DNA of 64,000 nt from Arthrobacter sp. NicSoilB4 (lineage in GTDB: Bacteria > Actinomycetota > Actinomycetes > Actinomycetales > Micrococcaceae): assembly GCF_019977335.1 (NCBI RefSeq), contig NZ_AP024653.1, positions 372,001 to 436,000 of the forward strand. Reading direction: 5' to 3'. Under the pieces are notes generated by a model. It was given only the letters and a program-made list of their open reading frames with translations, did not search any database and had not been told where the DNA came from. The translations under genes and the position numbers were made by a program. Each line of letters starts with the position of its first letter. The first letter of the stretch is position 1. Below, in pieces: positions 27,685-37,231 of this stretch.

Positions 27685-28725
27685 GTGCCGCATGAGCCTG
27701 AAGTTGAGGATGTGGGCGGGGCCGGCGACGCCGACGCCCGCGTGCTCCGGCACGCCGCCGAACTCAAGAGACTTTCCCGGCGGAGTTTCCTGATCGGCAC
27801 GGGCTCCGCCTCCGTGCTGGCCGCCGACATGTTGTTCACCCGGCGGGTGCAGGCCGAGCGCCGGGTCCACCGGATCCTCACGGTGCCCGACGAGACGGCA
27901 GAGAAGTACTTTCCGCACGCCAGCTGGTTCCTCTTTCCCGGCTACAAGACCAGCTGGGAGGAAGCCCTGTGGATCCTGAACGCGTTGCGGGGGGCGCTGA
28001 ACAAGCGGGGCCGGCTCGCCGCCGTCGGATACTCCAACGTGGGACTCGACATCGACCAGATCGTGATCGCGGTAGTGGAGCACGCCCGGGCCAACCAGCT
28101 GGACACGCTCTACTTCTACGGCCACAGCTTCGGCGGCATGGTGGCCACCCAGGTCGCCGCCCGCCTAAGGGAGCTTCACGGCATTGAGGTGGCGTTTATC
28201 CTGCTGGATTCCAGCCCGTACAGCAAGTACGACGTGCTGGACCAGAGCTGGTTTGAGGGCGTGGTCTTCCTCTACGAGAGCGGCTTCCGGTTCCCCACGG
28301 TGCTGCGTGGCGGCTATGAACTCGGCGAGCGGATGCTGCACAAGGACGAGCGCAGCTGGGGGCAGGTCCTGGACCAGACCCTGGAGCAGCTCTCGCCGAT
28401 CGCGCCCTCCAGCACACTGATCCAGTCCGAGTCCGCTTACATCTACCACTTCGACGCCACCCGGTTCGCCGGAAAGCTCGGCGGGACAAAGATGGCGTTT
28501 ATCGGCAATCCCCGCGACCGGACGGTGGATTACGACACGGCCCGCGACTCCTGGTCCCTGACCTTCAAGGACAACATGGCCTCCGACTCGCAACGGACCG
28601 ACGGCGCCCGGCCGGCGCACGCCAGCCCGGGCTGGAATCCGTTCGTCTACCGGCCGGTCATCGAGGGCCTGCAGGACGAGCTTTTTCCGCTGCCCTCCGG
28701 CGGAGGCAAGAAGACCGCGTTCTAG
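27685..28725 (+). CDS. Predicted Tat-exported alpha/beta hydrolase
   Basis: 346 residues from a GTG. A Tat-like twin-arginine motif SRRSFLIG is at residues 31-38, followed by a hydrophobic stretch and AADMLFTRRVQA, so export with the start at 27685 is plausible. The body has an alpha/beta-hydrolase nucleophile elbow FYGHSFGGMVATQVAARL. Later acid and His residues are less certain. The substrate is unknown. The basic RR pair just after the hydrophobic segment is atypical for a clean signal peptide, so a membrane anchor is an alternative. Confidence 0.75.
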   Translation: MPHEPEVEDVGGAGDADARVLRHAAELKRLSRRSFLIGTGSASVLAADMLFTRRVQAERRVHRILTVPDETAEKYFPHASWFLFPGYKTSWEEALWILNALRGALNKRGRLAAVGYSNVGLDIDQIVIAVVEHARANQLDTLYFYGHSFGGMVATQVAARLRELHGIEVAFILLDSSPYSKYDVLDQSWFEGVVFLYESGFRFPTVLRGGYELGERMLHKDERSWGQVLDQTLEQLSPIAPSSTLIQSESAYIYHFDATRFAGKLGGTKMAFIGNPRDRTVDYDTARDSWSLTFKDNMASDSQRTDGARPAHASPGWNPFVYRPVIEGLQDELFPLPSGGGKKTAF

Positions 28726-28774
28726 TGTTCCGGCGTTTCAGCGTTCCGGTGTTCCAGGGTCCTGGCGCGGCGCC

Positions 28775-29641
28775 CTAGATCTGGTTCTTCAGGTCAGCGA
28801 CAGAGTTCAGGACCTGGTTGGGCCGGAACGGGTAGGCGGCGATATCGTCCTTGTGGGTGATCCCGCTGAGCACCAGCACCGTGTGCAGCCCCGCCTCCAT
28901 GCCGGCGATGATGTCGGTGTCCATCCGGTCACCGATCATGGCGGTGGTTTCCGAATGCGCGTCGATCTGGTTCATGGCCGAGCGGAACATCATCGGGTTC
29001 GGCTTGCCCACGATGTAGGGCTCCCGGCCGGTCGCCTTGGTGATGAGCGCCGCGATGGCGCCGGTGGCAGGCATCGGGCCGTCCTTCGAGGGCCCGGTGG
29101 CGTCCGGGTTTGTGGCGATGAACCTCGCCCCGCCCAAAATCAGCCGGATGGCCATGGTGATGGCCTCAAAGGAGTAGGTGCGGGTTTCGCCGAGCACCAC
29201 GAAGTCCGGGTCCTGGTCGGTGAGGATAAAACCGGCTTCGTGCAGGGCCGTCGTGAGGCCCGCCTCGCCGATTGTGTAGGCCCGGTTGCCGGAATCCGAA
29301 CCGCGCACCTGGTCCTTGAGGAACTGGGCGGTGGCCAGGGCCGAGGTCCAGATGTTCTCCTCCGGGATCTCCAGGCCGGAACTCTTCAACCGTGCGGCGA
29401 GGTCCCTGGGCGTGAAGATGGAATTGTTGGTCAGGACAAGGAAGCGCTTGGAGGTGTCCACCCAGCGCTGGATGAGTTCGGAGGCGCCCGGGATGGGCTG
29501 GTTCTCGTGGACCAGGACGCCGTCCATGTCGGTCAGCCAGCACTCGATCTCCTGGCCGCTGCGGTACACCGAGGACGTGGACCGCACGTCGCCGGAGTCT
29601 GAACGCTGGTCTGTCCCGTGGTCTTCGTACTGGTCCGCCAT
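28775..29641 (-). CDS. HAD-IIA family phosphatase (NagD-like)
   Basis: 288 residues. Motif I is ECWLTDMDGVLVHENQPIPG, motif II LVLTNNSIFTPRDLAARL, and the C2-cap region holds ATNPDATGPSKDGPMPATGA. The last motif is AMIGDRMDTDIIAGMEAG. This order identifies the HAD subclass IIA (NagD/4-nitrophenylphosphatase, phosphoglycolate phosphatase types). The physiological substrate is not predictable. It is divergent from the methyltransferase gene, with 52 bases between starts. Confidence 0.92.
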   Translation of the reverse strand: MADQYEDHGTDQRSDSGDVRSTSSVYRSGQEIECWLTDMDGVLVHENQPIPGASELIQRWVDTSKRFLVLTNNSIFTPRDLAARLKSSGLEIPEENIWTSALATAQFLKDQVRGSDSGNRAYTIGEAGLTTALHEAGFILTDQDPDFVVLGETRTYSFEAITMAIRLILGGARFIATNPDATGPSKDGPMPATGAIAALITKATGREPYIVGKPNPMMFRSAMNQIDAHSETTAMIGDRMDTDIIAGMEAGLHTVLVLSGITHKDDIAAYPFRPNQVLNSVADLKNQI

Positions 29642-29693
29642 GGTGCCCTCCGCCGATAGTGTGCCGCTTCCGGTCCCAGTCTAATGTTGAGTC

Positions 29694-30380
29694 GTGACTG
29701 AACCCGAGACCCCCAGCGAACCCCCTGCCGGTACCGCGGCCGCCCCGGACGGCGAGCTGGAGCCCAAGGCGGAGGTCGGCGTCGGCCCCTGGGAAGGCGA
29801 ACTGCCGGAGGGCGAGCACTGGGATCCGGACCTTCTGGCGGACGGGGACCGCCGCAATGTGCTGGACAAGTACCGCTACTGGAAGCACGAGGCGATCGTC
29901 GCGGAACTGGACTCCCGACGCCATAACTTCCATATCGCGATCGAGAACTGGCAGCACGACATGAACATCGGCACCGTCGTGCGGTCCGCCAACGCGTTCC
30001 TGGCGAAGGAAGTGCACATCATCGGACGGCGCCGGTGGAACCGCCGCGGCGCCATGGTCACCGACCGCTACCAGCACGTCCGCCACCACCCCACCGTTGA
30101 CGACTTCGTGGCCTGGGCGCAGGGGGAGGGCCTGGCGATCATCGGCATCGACATCTTCCCCGACTCCGTCCCGCTGGAAACCTATGAACTGCCCAGGGAC
30201 TGCGTCCTGGTGTTCGGGCAGGAGGGGCCCGGCCTGACAGCAGAAATCCACGAAGCGGCGGTGGATACCCTGTCGATCGAGCAGTTCGGCTCCACCCGCT
30301 CGATCAACGCCGCCTCGGCCGCGGCCATCGCGATGCACGCCTGGATCCGCCGGCACGTGTTCAACCAAATCCCGGGGTAG
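29694..30380 (+). CDS. TrmH/SpoU-family RNA methyltransferase
   Basis: 228 residues from a GTG. The first 55 residues are acidic and probably disordered. The SPOUT knot motifs are clear: motif 1 HDMNIGTVVRSANAFL, motif 2 LVFGQEGPGL and motif 3 FGSTRSINAASAAAIAMHAW. It would 2'-O-methylate a ribose in tRNA or rRNA using SAM. The exact nucleotide cannot be assigned. Confidence 0.93.
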   Translation: MTEPETPSEPPAGTAAAPDGELEPKAEVGVGPWEGELPEGEHWDPDLLADGDRRNVLDKYRYWKHEAIVAELDSRRHNFHIAIENWQHDMNIGTVVRSANAFLAKEVHIIGRRRWNRRGAMVTDRYQHVRHHPTVDDFVAWAQGEGLAIIGIDIFPDSVPLETYELPRDCVLVFGQEGPGLTAEIHEAAVDTLSIEQFGSTRSINAASAAAIAMHAWIRRHVFNQIPG

Positions 30381-30453
30381 TACAGGACACCGGACGCCAG
30401 GGGCGAGTATTACAGGCCCGAGTGACCGGAAACACTGCCACCGGCGCGGGAAT

Positions 30454-30473
30454 GGCTAGGATGGTTCCTAGCC
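30454..30473. promoter_or_regulatory. Palindrome over a candidate fba promoter
   Basis: GGCTAGGA-TGGT-TCCTAGCC is a perfect 8+8 palindrome, 58 bases upstream of the fba start. It overlaps TAGGAT, a -10-like hexamer at 30457-30462, with CTGCCA 16 bases before it as a weak -35. It could be an operator or an early-transcript hairpin. Confidence 0.45.
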
Positions 30474-30530
30474 GACGAGGTTCACTCCAGGGTCAACAGC
30501 CCGCAGACGAAATTCACTTTAGGAGTCAGC

Positions 30531-31550
<1,020 letters not shown>

Positions 31551-31552
31551 GC

Positions 31553-31981
31553 ATGTCGGACGAGTTCCGCAAGAACCTGATGGGCCCCGAGCCTACGCTC
31601 CTGCCGGCCGAAACCGAGGTCTACCAGCACCTCGCGCTCGGCCAGGAGGCCCTGGACCTCGTGGCGAAGCACCCGACGTCCTCGCTGCTCTGGGCCGTGC
31701 TGGCCGAGGAAGCGTGGGCAGAGGGCCGGACCATCGATTCCTACGCCTACTCCCGCGTCGGCTACCACCGCGGCCTGGATTCGCTGCGCCGCAACGGCTG
31801 GCGCGGCGTCGGGCCCATCCCGTGGGAGCACGAACCCAACCGCGGCTTCCTGCGCGCCCTGTATTCGCTGGGCCGGGCGTCCGCGGCGATCGGCGAGGCC
31901 GAGGAACCGGAGCGGATCGAGAAGTTCCTCAAGGACTCCGACCCCTCCGCCAAGGAAGCCATCGAAGCCGAGAAACGCTAA
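31553..31981 (+). CDS. DUF3151 family protein
   Basis: 142 residues, with the pattern NLMGPEPTLLP...WAVLAEEAW...DSYAYSRVGYHRGLD of the actinobacterial DUF3151 family. It begins two bases after the aldolase stop, so translational coupling is likely. The family is regularly found beside fbaA, suggesting a role tied to glycolysis, but no biochemical activity is known. No membrane segment is seen. Confidence 0.8.
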   Translation: MSDEFRKNLMGPEPTLLPAETEVYQHLALGQEALDLVAKHPTSSLLWAVLAEEAWAEGRTIDSYAYSRVGYHRGLDSLRRNGWRGVGPIPWEHEPNRGFLRALYSLGRASAAIGEAEEPERIEKFLKDSDPSAKEAIEAEKR

Positions 31982-32003
31982 CCAGCAACGCACGGGTTAA
32001 ACG

Positions 32004-32046
32004 ACGACGGCGGGCGTCCACCGAAAGGTGGGCGCCCGCCGTCGTT
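32004..32046. terminator. Hairpin terminator after DUF3151 gene
   Basis: 19-base arms (ACGACGGCGGGCG... at 32004 and its complement ending 32045) closed by a GAAA loop, with one G-T pair. Lies between convergent genes and shares its outer sequence with the hairpins at 34501 and 36356. Confidence 0.85.
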
Positions 32047-32057
32047 AATGCGGAAGG

Positions 32058-32690
32058 TCAGCTGGTCTTGGCGAGGCCTGTGCGGGCCATCGCGTCTGCG
32101 TAGACGGTGCCCATCTCTTCGAGGTACTGCTCCTGGCGGGCCGGAGTGCCGGCGAAGGCGCGGCCGCTGAGCGAGCGGACCTTGTAGGTCTTGAGGCCGC
32201 GGCGCCAGATCATGGGCACTTCGGTCTTGAGGAGCAGGTTCGCGAGACGGTTGGCCTCGGTGCCGTGAGCCACAATCACGGAGGCGCGGGGCACCAGGGC
32301 GAGGAACTTCAGCAGCGGCTTCAGGCCCGCGGAGATCTGGTCCGGCGTGAACTTGCCGTTGGGCTCGCCCGGGACGTGCCAGGGGTGGACGTTCCACGGC
32401 ATCACGTACTCCGGACGCAGGCCCAGCTTCCACTGGACGCCGAGCAGGCGGGTGGCGGCCTCGTCGTCGCCGGCGGTGATGAAACCCGATTCGTCCTCGG
32501 TTCCGATGTTGGAGAAGAGGCTGATGATGCGGCACTCGTCGACGTCGTGCATCGGGTCGACGTAGGGGACATTCGTGCCAGCTTTGGTTGCCTGCAGCGT
32601 GTCGCACAGCTCGTTGACGGCCGCGACGCTAGGTTCGTAGCGGCGGCTCAGAAGCTGTTCGCGGGAATTTTCAGTGGCCAAGGCTGTCAT
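32058..32690 (-). CDS. Uracil-DNA-glycosylase-superfamily-like protein
   Basis: 210 residues from the ATG at 32690, preceded by CAGGAGAC. The GTG-initiated extension to 32753 lacks support. A central PEYVMPWNVHPWHVPG and a later SVIVAHGTEAN recall the water-activating and HxT motifs of uracil-DNA glycosylase superfamily proteins, but identity is weak. The usual 4Fe-4S cysteines are absent (only two Cys). A role in base-excision repair is possible, not proven. Confidence 0.55.
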   Translation of the reverse strand: MTALATENSREQLLSRRYEPSVAAVNELCDTLQATKAGTNVPYVDPMHDVDECRIISLFSNIGTEDESGFITAGDDEAATRLLGVQWKLGLRPEYVMPWNVHPWHVPGEPNGKFTPDQISAGLKPLLKFLALVPRASVIVAHGTEANRLANLLLKTEVPMIWRRGLKTYKVRSLSGRAFAGTPARQEQYLEEMGTVYADAMARTGLAKTS

Positions 32691-33186
32691 ATATTGCTGA
32701 GTCTCCTGCGGGATTGGTAAAGCTGCCAGACCGTACGCGGGCACGCCGGGCACCGGGGCACGCCAAGTACGGTGTGGTTTGAAAATGTGGTGTGGACCGA
32801 TTCCTGATCGATCTTTACTAGTCTATCAAGCCCTGCGAAATGAAGAGTCTGCCGGAGGCCCGGTTCCCGGAGCCACACGGCGCCGCGGCGTGCGGCTCCT
32901 CCCCGGGAATCCGGCCGGGAGAGGGCGATGCGGGGGGGCGCGGGCGGCCGCCGGGACCAAAGTCTGTGCAGACAGTCACATTTTTCCCGGCGATGAGTCC
33001 AGTGGATGGTCGAATGACCCGCCGCCACCGCAATCGGCTAAACTTGGGTGGTAAGAGCCCCGGAACTCTGGCGTTGGGTGTGAGCACAGCGGTAGATTCG
33101 GGGCATTCTCATGAACGGCGCTCGGTTGCGGTGACCACCTCTGTGGATCACCCGGAACCCGGCCCGAACGAATGGGGGAGGATCCC
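32691..33186. other. 496-base divergent intergenic region upstream of purA
   Basis: No credible coding sequence. Contains a long imperfect hairpin (32860-32914), a G-rich run CGGGGGGGCG at 32931, and the GGGGGAGG ribosome-binding site of purA. I found no riboswitch motif I could name. Confidence 0.6.
32860..32914. repeat. Long imperfect hairpin in purA upstream region
   Basis: GGTTCCCGG...AGCCACACG (32862-32879) pairs with CGTGCGGCT...CCCGGGAATCC (32889-32912) with a GCGCCGC-like loop. One mismatch in the inner arm and a three-base bulge. Function unknown. Confidence 0.5.
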
Positions 33187-34476
33187 ATGCCAGCAATCGT
33201 GATCGTCGGAGCCCAATGGGGCGACGAAGGCAAAGGTAAGGCCACTGACCTGCTTGGTGGCCGAGTCGACTACGTCGTCAAGCCCAACGGCGGCAACAAC
33301 GCCGGGCACACAGTCGTCGTGGGCGGTGAGAAGTATGAGCTTAAGCTCCTTCCGGCCGGCATCCTGAGCCCGAACGCGGTTCCGATCATCGGCAACGGCT
33401 GCGTGGTGAACCTTGAGGCCCTGTTCCAGGAGATTGACGGGCTCGAAGCCCGCGGCGCCGACACCTCCAAGCTGCGTGTCTCCGCCAACGCGCACCTCGT
33501 TGCGCCCTACCACCAGGTCCTGGACAAGGTCACCGAGCGTTTCCTCGGCAGCCGCGCCATCGGCACCACCGGACGCGGCATCGGCCCGGCCTACATGGAC
33601 AAGGTGGCCCGCCTCGGCATCCGCGTCCAGGACGTCTTTGACGCCTCCATCCTGCGACAGAAGGTCGAAGGCTCGCTGCGCCAGAAGAACGAACTCCTGG
33701 TCAAGGTCTACAACCGCCGCGACATCGAGGTGGACGAGATCGTGGAGTACTTCCTGTCCTTCGCCGAGCGCCTCCGCCCGCTGGTCATCGACAGCACCTT
33801 TGTCCTGAACACGGCCCTGGACGAGGGCAAGGTGGTCCTCATGGAGGGCGGCCAGGCCACGTTCCTGGACGTCGACCACGGCACTTACCCCTTCGTGACG
33901 TCGTCGAACCCGACGGCGGGCGGCGCCTCCGTGGGCTCGGGCATCGGCCCCACCCGCATTTCGCGCTCCATCGGCATCATCAAGGCCTACACGACCCGCG
34001 TTGGCGCAGGCCCCTTCCCCACGGAACTGTTCGATGAGATGGGCCTGTACCTGCAGAAGACCGGCGGCGAGTTCGGCGTCAACACCGGCCGGCCGCGCCG
34101 CTGCGGCTGGTACGACGCCGTGCTGGCGCGCCACGCCTCCCGCGTCAACGGCTTCACCGACTACTTCGTCACCAAGCTGGACGTCCTCACGGGCATCGAA
34201 CAGATCCCGGTCTGCGTTGCCTACGACGTCGACGGCGTCCGGCACGACGAAATGCCGATGACCCAGACCGAGTTCCACCACGCCAAACCGATCTTCGAAT
34301 TCTTCGAAGGCTGGACCGAGGACATCACCGGCGCCCGCACGCTGGACGATCTCCCGGAGAACGCCAAGAACTACGTGCTGGCCCTTGAGAAGCTCTCCGG
34401 CACGCGCTTCTCGGCGATCGGCGTCGGCCCGGACCGCGACCAGACCATCGTGATCAACGACCTGATCAACGACTGA
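33187..34476 (+). CDS. purA: Adenylosuccinate synthetase
   Basis: 429 residues from the ATG at 33187, which follows GGGGGAGGATCCC. An upstream in-frame start adds only five residues. The P-loop-like [16 protein letters not shown] opens the protein, with the GTP/IMP motifs [34 protein letters not shown] and [14 protein letters not shown]. It makes adenylosuccinate from IMP and aspartate with GTP. It is a single gene with its own terminator. The operon for the earlier purine steps (purSQL) is 13 kb away. Confidence 0.97.
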   Translation: MPAIVIVGAQWGDEGKGKATDLLGGRVDYVVKPNGGNNAGHTVVVGGEKYELKLLPAGILSPNAVPIIGNGCVVNLEALFQEIDGLEARGADTSKLRVSANAHLVAPYHQVLDKVTERFLGSRAIGTTGRGIGPAYMDKVARLGIRVQDVFDASILRQKVEGSLRQKNELLVKVYNRRDIEVDEIVEYFLSFAERLRPLVIDSTFVLNTALDEGKVVLMEGGQATFLDVDHGTYPFVTSSNPTAGGASVGSGIGPTRISRSIGIIKAYTTRVGAGPFPTELFDEMGLYLQKTGGEFGVNTGRPRRCGWYDAVLARHASRVNGFTDYFVTKLDVLTGIEQIPVCVAYDVDGVRHDEMPMTQTEFHHAKPIFEFFEGWTEDITGARTLDDLPENAKNYVLALEKLSGTRFSAIGVGPDRDQTIVINDLIND

Positions 34477-34500
34477 TACTGGCTGACGCAACAACTGATG

Positions 34501-34546
34501 TACGACGGCGGCGGGTCACCTGGAAGGGTGGCCCGCCGCCGTCGTA
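34501..34546. terminator. Hairpin terminator after purA
   Basis: Arms TACGACGGCGGCGGGTCACC (34501-34520) and its near-complement (34526-34546), loop TGGAA. Between convergent purA and the GntR gene. Confidence 0.85.
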
Positions 34547-34568
34547 GTTAATCGTGGTTGGGCCAGAG

Positions 34569-35222
34569 CTACTCGGCCGACGCAAAACGCAGCGAAAGCC
34601 AGTTCTCCCGGCACGCCCTGGCGGCGGCTTCGGCGTCGCCAAGGCGCGCGAGCCTGATGATCTCAGCGTGCTGGGCCACCGATCCGCGGGCGGCAAAGGA
34701 GCCGAAGCGCATCCGCTCCACCCGGCGCAGGACGGGGGTGGTCTGCTCCAGGAGGTCCCGCAGCACGGGGTTGCCGCTGACGGTGACGAAGACGGCGTGG
34801 AAATCGTCGTCGGCCCGGAGTGCCGCCTCGACGTCCGCGTCCCGCAGTGCCTGTTCGAAGCGCGCATTGGCCCCGGCCATGGCGGAGAGGTGGTCCTCGG
34901 CCAGGACCGGGACGGCCAGCCGCGCGGCCAGCTCATGCAGCCCGGCGACCACCTGCTGCGAACTCAGGGTTGAGGCCTGGTCGTACGGGGCGACGATGGT
35001 CGCCTTTCCCGGCAGCGCAATGACCAGCCCGGCGCGTTCCAGCCGCAGCAGCGCCTCGCGGATCGGGGTGCGGCTGACGCCCAGCCAGGCTTCAAGTTCC
35101 GTGTCCTTCAGCCGCTCGCCGGGCTCGAAGGTGCCGTCCACAATGGCGTTCCGGAGCGATTCAAAAACGTTGTCCCGGAGCAGCGGCCGCTTGTGGACTC
35201 CGGCGAGCGGGGGAACTGGCAT
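34569..35222 (-). CDS. GntR-family regulator (FadR/FCD type), probable acdS regulator
   Basis: 217 residues from the ATG at 35222. The very long frame continuing upstream is only the shadow of acdS. The winged-helix domain spans about 8-72, with [23 protein letters not shown]. The C-terminal FCD-type all-helical domain spans about 85-210, with [14 protein letters not shown] as the metal/ligand region. It is divergent from acdS, 108 bases away, with a perfect 16-base palindrome between them. It should sense ACC or a related acid. Confidence 0.9.
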   Translation of the reverse strand: MPVPPLAGVHKRPLLRDNVFESLRNAIVDGTFEPGERLKDTELEAWLGVSRTPIREALLRLERAGLVIALPGKATIVAPYDQASTLSSQQVVAGLHELAARLAVPVLAEDHLSAMAGANARFEQALRDADVEAALRADDDFHAVFVTVSGNPVLRDLLEQTTPVLRRVERMRFGSFAARGSVAQHAEIIRLARLGDAEAAARACRENWLSLRFASAE

Positions 35223-35269
35223 GCAACATATCGTATATCCCCTTGCCCAACCGGGGTGGGTACCGGAGA

Positions 35270-35285
35270 ATGCAATATATTGCAT
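35270..35285. promoter_or_regulatory. Operator candidate of the GntR/acdS region
   Basis: ATGCAATATATTGCAT is a perfect 16-base palindrome midway between the divergent starts. A degenerate relative, ATGCAACATATCGTAT, lies at 35221-35236 at the regulator start codon. Confidence 0.65.
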
Positions 35286-35330
35286 GTTGGCGTGCAAATG
35301 CCGTTTCCCACCGCGAGCGAAGGGCCGTCG

Positions 35331-36341
35331 ATGGCTATCACCGATTTTGAGCGCTACCCCCTGATGTTTGGGCCGAGCCCCATCCACCCGCTGCCTCGCC
35401 TCAGCGCGCATCTGGGCGGGGCGCAGATCTGGGCAAAGCGGGAGGACGTCAACAGCGGCCTCGCGTTTGGCGGGAACAAGACCCGCAAGCTGGAGTACTT
35501 CGTCCCGGATGCCCTGGCGCAGGGCGCGGACACCCTTGTCTCGATCGGCGGCTACCAGTCCAACCACACCCGCCAGGTCGCGGCTGTGGCCGCGAAGCTC
35601 GGCCTCAAGGCCCGCCTGGTCCAGGAAAACTGGGTCGACTGGCCGGACCCTCTGTCTGACCGCGTCGGCAACATCCTGCTCTCGCGGATCATGGGCGCGG
35701 ACGTGCGCCTGGACAGCGCGGGCTTTGACATCGGCGTCCGCAGCAGCTGGGAGAACGCCATTGAGGAAGTCAAGGCCGCCGGCGGCAAGCCGTACGCGAT
35801 CCCTGCCGGCGGCTCCGACCACCGGCTGGGCGGGCTGGGCTTCGCCAACTGGGCCTACGAGGTGGAACAGCAGGAGCGGGAGCTCGGCATTTTTTTCGAC
35901 ACGATCATCGTCTGCACCGTCACCGGATCCACGCACGCGGGGATGATCGCGGGCTTTGCCGGCCAGGACAAGCCGCGCCGCGTGATCGGCATCGATGCCT
36001 CGGCGACCCTGGCGAAGACCCGCGACCAGGTCGAACGCATCGCCCGCAACACCGCCGAGCTGATCGGCCTGGGCCGGGAGCTCCGGGACGACGAAATCAA
36101 TGTCATGGAGGGTTGGGCCGGGGACCTCTACGGAATTCCCGTCGAGTCCACCCTGGAAGCCATCCGCCTCGGCGCCTCGCTCGAAGCCATGATCACCGAC
36201 CCCGTCTACGAGGGCAAGTCCCTCGCCGGGCTGATCGACCTGGTCAAAAGCCGGGAGATCCCGGCGGGGAGCAATGTCCTCTACGCCCACCTGGGCGGTC
36301 AGGTTGCCCTCAACGCCTACAGCGGACTATTCCGTTCCTGA
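35331..36341 (+). CDS. acdS: 1-aminocyclopropane-1-carboxylate deaminase
   Basis: 336 residues from the ATG at 35331 ([15 protein letters not shown]). It is PLP-dependent, of the tryptophan-synthase-beta fold. The residues that separate ACC deaminase from D-cysteine desulfhydrase are present at the family spacing: Lys50 in [11 protein letters not shown] (PLP), Ser77 in [10 protein letters not shown], Tyr293-Glu294 in DPVYEGKS and Leu321 in YAHLGG. These match K51, S78, Y294, E295 and L322 of the Pseudomonas enzyme. It splits ACC to 2-oxobutyrate and ammonia, which lowers plant ethylene. It is divergent from a GntR regulator, with an operator candidate between. This supports a plant-associated lifestyle. 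Confidence 0.93.
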   Translation: MAITDFERYPLMFGPSPIHPLPRLSAHLGGAQIWAKREDVNSGLAFGGNKTRKLEYFVPDALAQGADTLVSIGGYQSNHTRQVAAVAAKLGLKARLVQENWVDWPDPLSDRVGNILLSRIMGADVRLDSAGFDIGVRSSWENAIEEVKAAGGKPYAIPAGGSDHRLGGLGFANWAYEVEQQERELGIFFDTIIVCTVTGSTHAGMIAGFAGQDKPRRVIGIDASATLAKTRDQVERIARNTAELIGLGRELRDDEINVMEGWAGDLYGIPVESTLEAIRLGASLEAMITDPVYEGKSLAGLIDLVKSREIPAGSNVLYAHLGGQVALNAYSGLFRS

Positions 36342-36355
36342 CAGTTCTGATACGG

Positions 36356-36406
36356 CCGACGGCGGCGGCGGCGGCGGGCACTCTCAGGGGGCCCGCCGCC
36401 GTCGTC
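36356..36406. terminator. Hairpin terminator after acdS
   Basis: GACGGCGG-rich arm (from 36358) pairs with GGGCCCGCCGCCGTCGTCG (36386-36404). Third member of a terminator set sharing the CGACGGCGG core. Confidence 0.8.
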
Positions 36407-36508
36407 GTTAACTCCACAAAAGCCGTGCCGAAAAAAACTTTGGACCGGTGCGTAACCTTTTGGCGTGCCCCAGCGATTACCTCTTTGTAAGCGCCGCCGG
36501 AGGATGGA

Positions 36509-36640
36509 CCCCCCACCAGGAATCCGGCTGGCCTTCCAATGCAAGTGCAGGCCAGCGCCCGCCCCCATCGGGCGCTGGCCAGCCTTCCAATGAACGAGCG
36601 GGCTGTTGACTGCCCCCATCAGGCTTCAGCCGGCCTTCAA
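36509..36640. repeat. Three diverged ~50-base tandem units in a gene leader
   Basis: Units at 36509-36539, 36561-36590 and 36612-36640 each run CCCCCAYC-AGG...GGCCTTCMAA. Units 2 and 3 match at 23 of 30 positions. Unit 2 includes part of a 12-base hairpin (GGCCAGCGCCCG, 36550-36561, with CGGGCGCTGGCC, 36569-36580). Period is 50-51 bases. Immediately upstream of the secreted VPATP protein gene. Confidence 0.65.
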
Positions 36641-36667
36641 ACAAAAAACAAAGGATGTACGTTTCTT

Positions 36668-37144
36668 ATGAAGAGTGTTAGCAAGACCACCAAGATTGCT
36701 GTCGGCGCCGCGATTCTCGCTGTTGGAGGATTCTCCGGTATCGGCCTGGCCAACGCGGCCCAGGTTTCGAACACCCAGCAGGCTGAAGTGACCCCCGCTA
36801 CGCCCGCTGTCCCGGCAACCCCCGAGGTTCCGGCGACTCCTGAGCTTCCCGCCACCCCGGCTGTTCCGGCCGTCCCGGCCGTTCCGGCTTCCCCGTCCGC
36901 CGATGGCTCCGCCGAGGGTGATGTCAGCGTTGAGGGCACCGAAGGCTCCGCAGAGGGCTCCCTCGAAGCTGACAAGGACGGTGTCTCCGTCGATGGTGCC
37001 GCCAACGCCAAGGGCGCTGCCGAGGCCAAGGCCCACGCCGGCGTAACCGCCGCCGTTCCTGCTGTCCCGGGTGCCGACGGCGCCTCCACCGTTCCGGCCG
37101 TTCCGGCTGTGCCGTCGGACGAGCTGCCTGAGCTCAACAAGTAG
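36668..37144 (+). CDS. Secreted Pro/Ala/Thr-rich surface protein with VPATP repeats
   Basis: 158 residues from the ATG at 36668. Residues 1-30 are a signal peptide (KTTKIAVGAAILAVGGFSG, ending ANA before AQ). The mature part starts with tandem VPATP/VPAVP units (TPAVPATPEVPATPELPATP), continues with an acidic Gly/Ser/Glu segment and ends with more VPAVP copies. There is no sortase or transmembrane anchor. Proline repeats suggest an extended wall-spanning or secreted molecule. It is encoded 87 bases before an ECF sigma gene, which may control it. Function unknown. Confidence 0.7.
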   Translation: MKSVSKTTKIAVGAAILAVGGFSGIGLANAAQVSNTQQAEVTPATPAVPATPEVPATPELPATPAVPAVPAVPASPSADGSAEGDVSVEGTEGSAEGSLEADKDGVSVDGAANAKGAAEAKAHAGVTAAVPAVPGADGASTVPAVPAVPSDELPELNK

Positions 37145-37171
37145 GCATTGAACGCCTCTTTGGAGGCACCG

Positions 37172-37207
37172 GGGGTGCGGCCGCTAGACTTGCCGGGGCC
37201 GCACCCC
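37172..37207. terminator. Hairpin between surface protein and sigma factor genes
   Basis: Perfect 11-base arms GGGGTGCGGCC (37172-37182) and GGCCGCACCCC (37197-37207), loop 14 bases. Acts as terminator or attenuator and supports placing the sigma start downstream. Confidence 0.6.
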
Positions 37208-37231
37208 AGCAGTAACCGGAAGGACAGCCTC

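Noticed and set aside
32779..33054. 91-residue ORF in the purA upstream gap
   Set aside because: No ribosome-binding site, odd composition, overlaps a hairpin; no support.
33148..34494. 448-residue ORF antisense to purA
   Set aside because: Asp/His/Val-rich shadow without motifs; purA is certain.
34569..36290. 573-residue reading of the GntR frame
   Set aside because: Upstream 350 residues are antisense to acdS; the ATG at 35222 gives normal GntR length.
37148..37231. Upstream TTG start of the sigma factor
   Set aside because: Would translate through a perfect 11-base hairpin; TTG at 37232 has a better ribosome-binding site.
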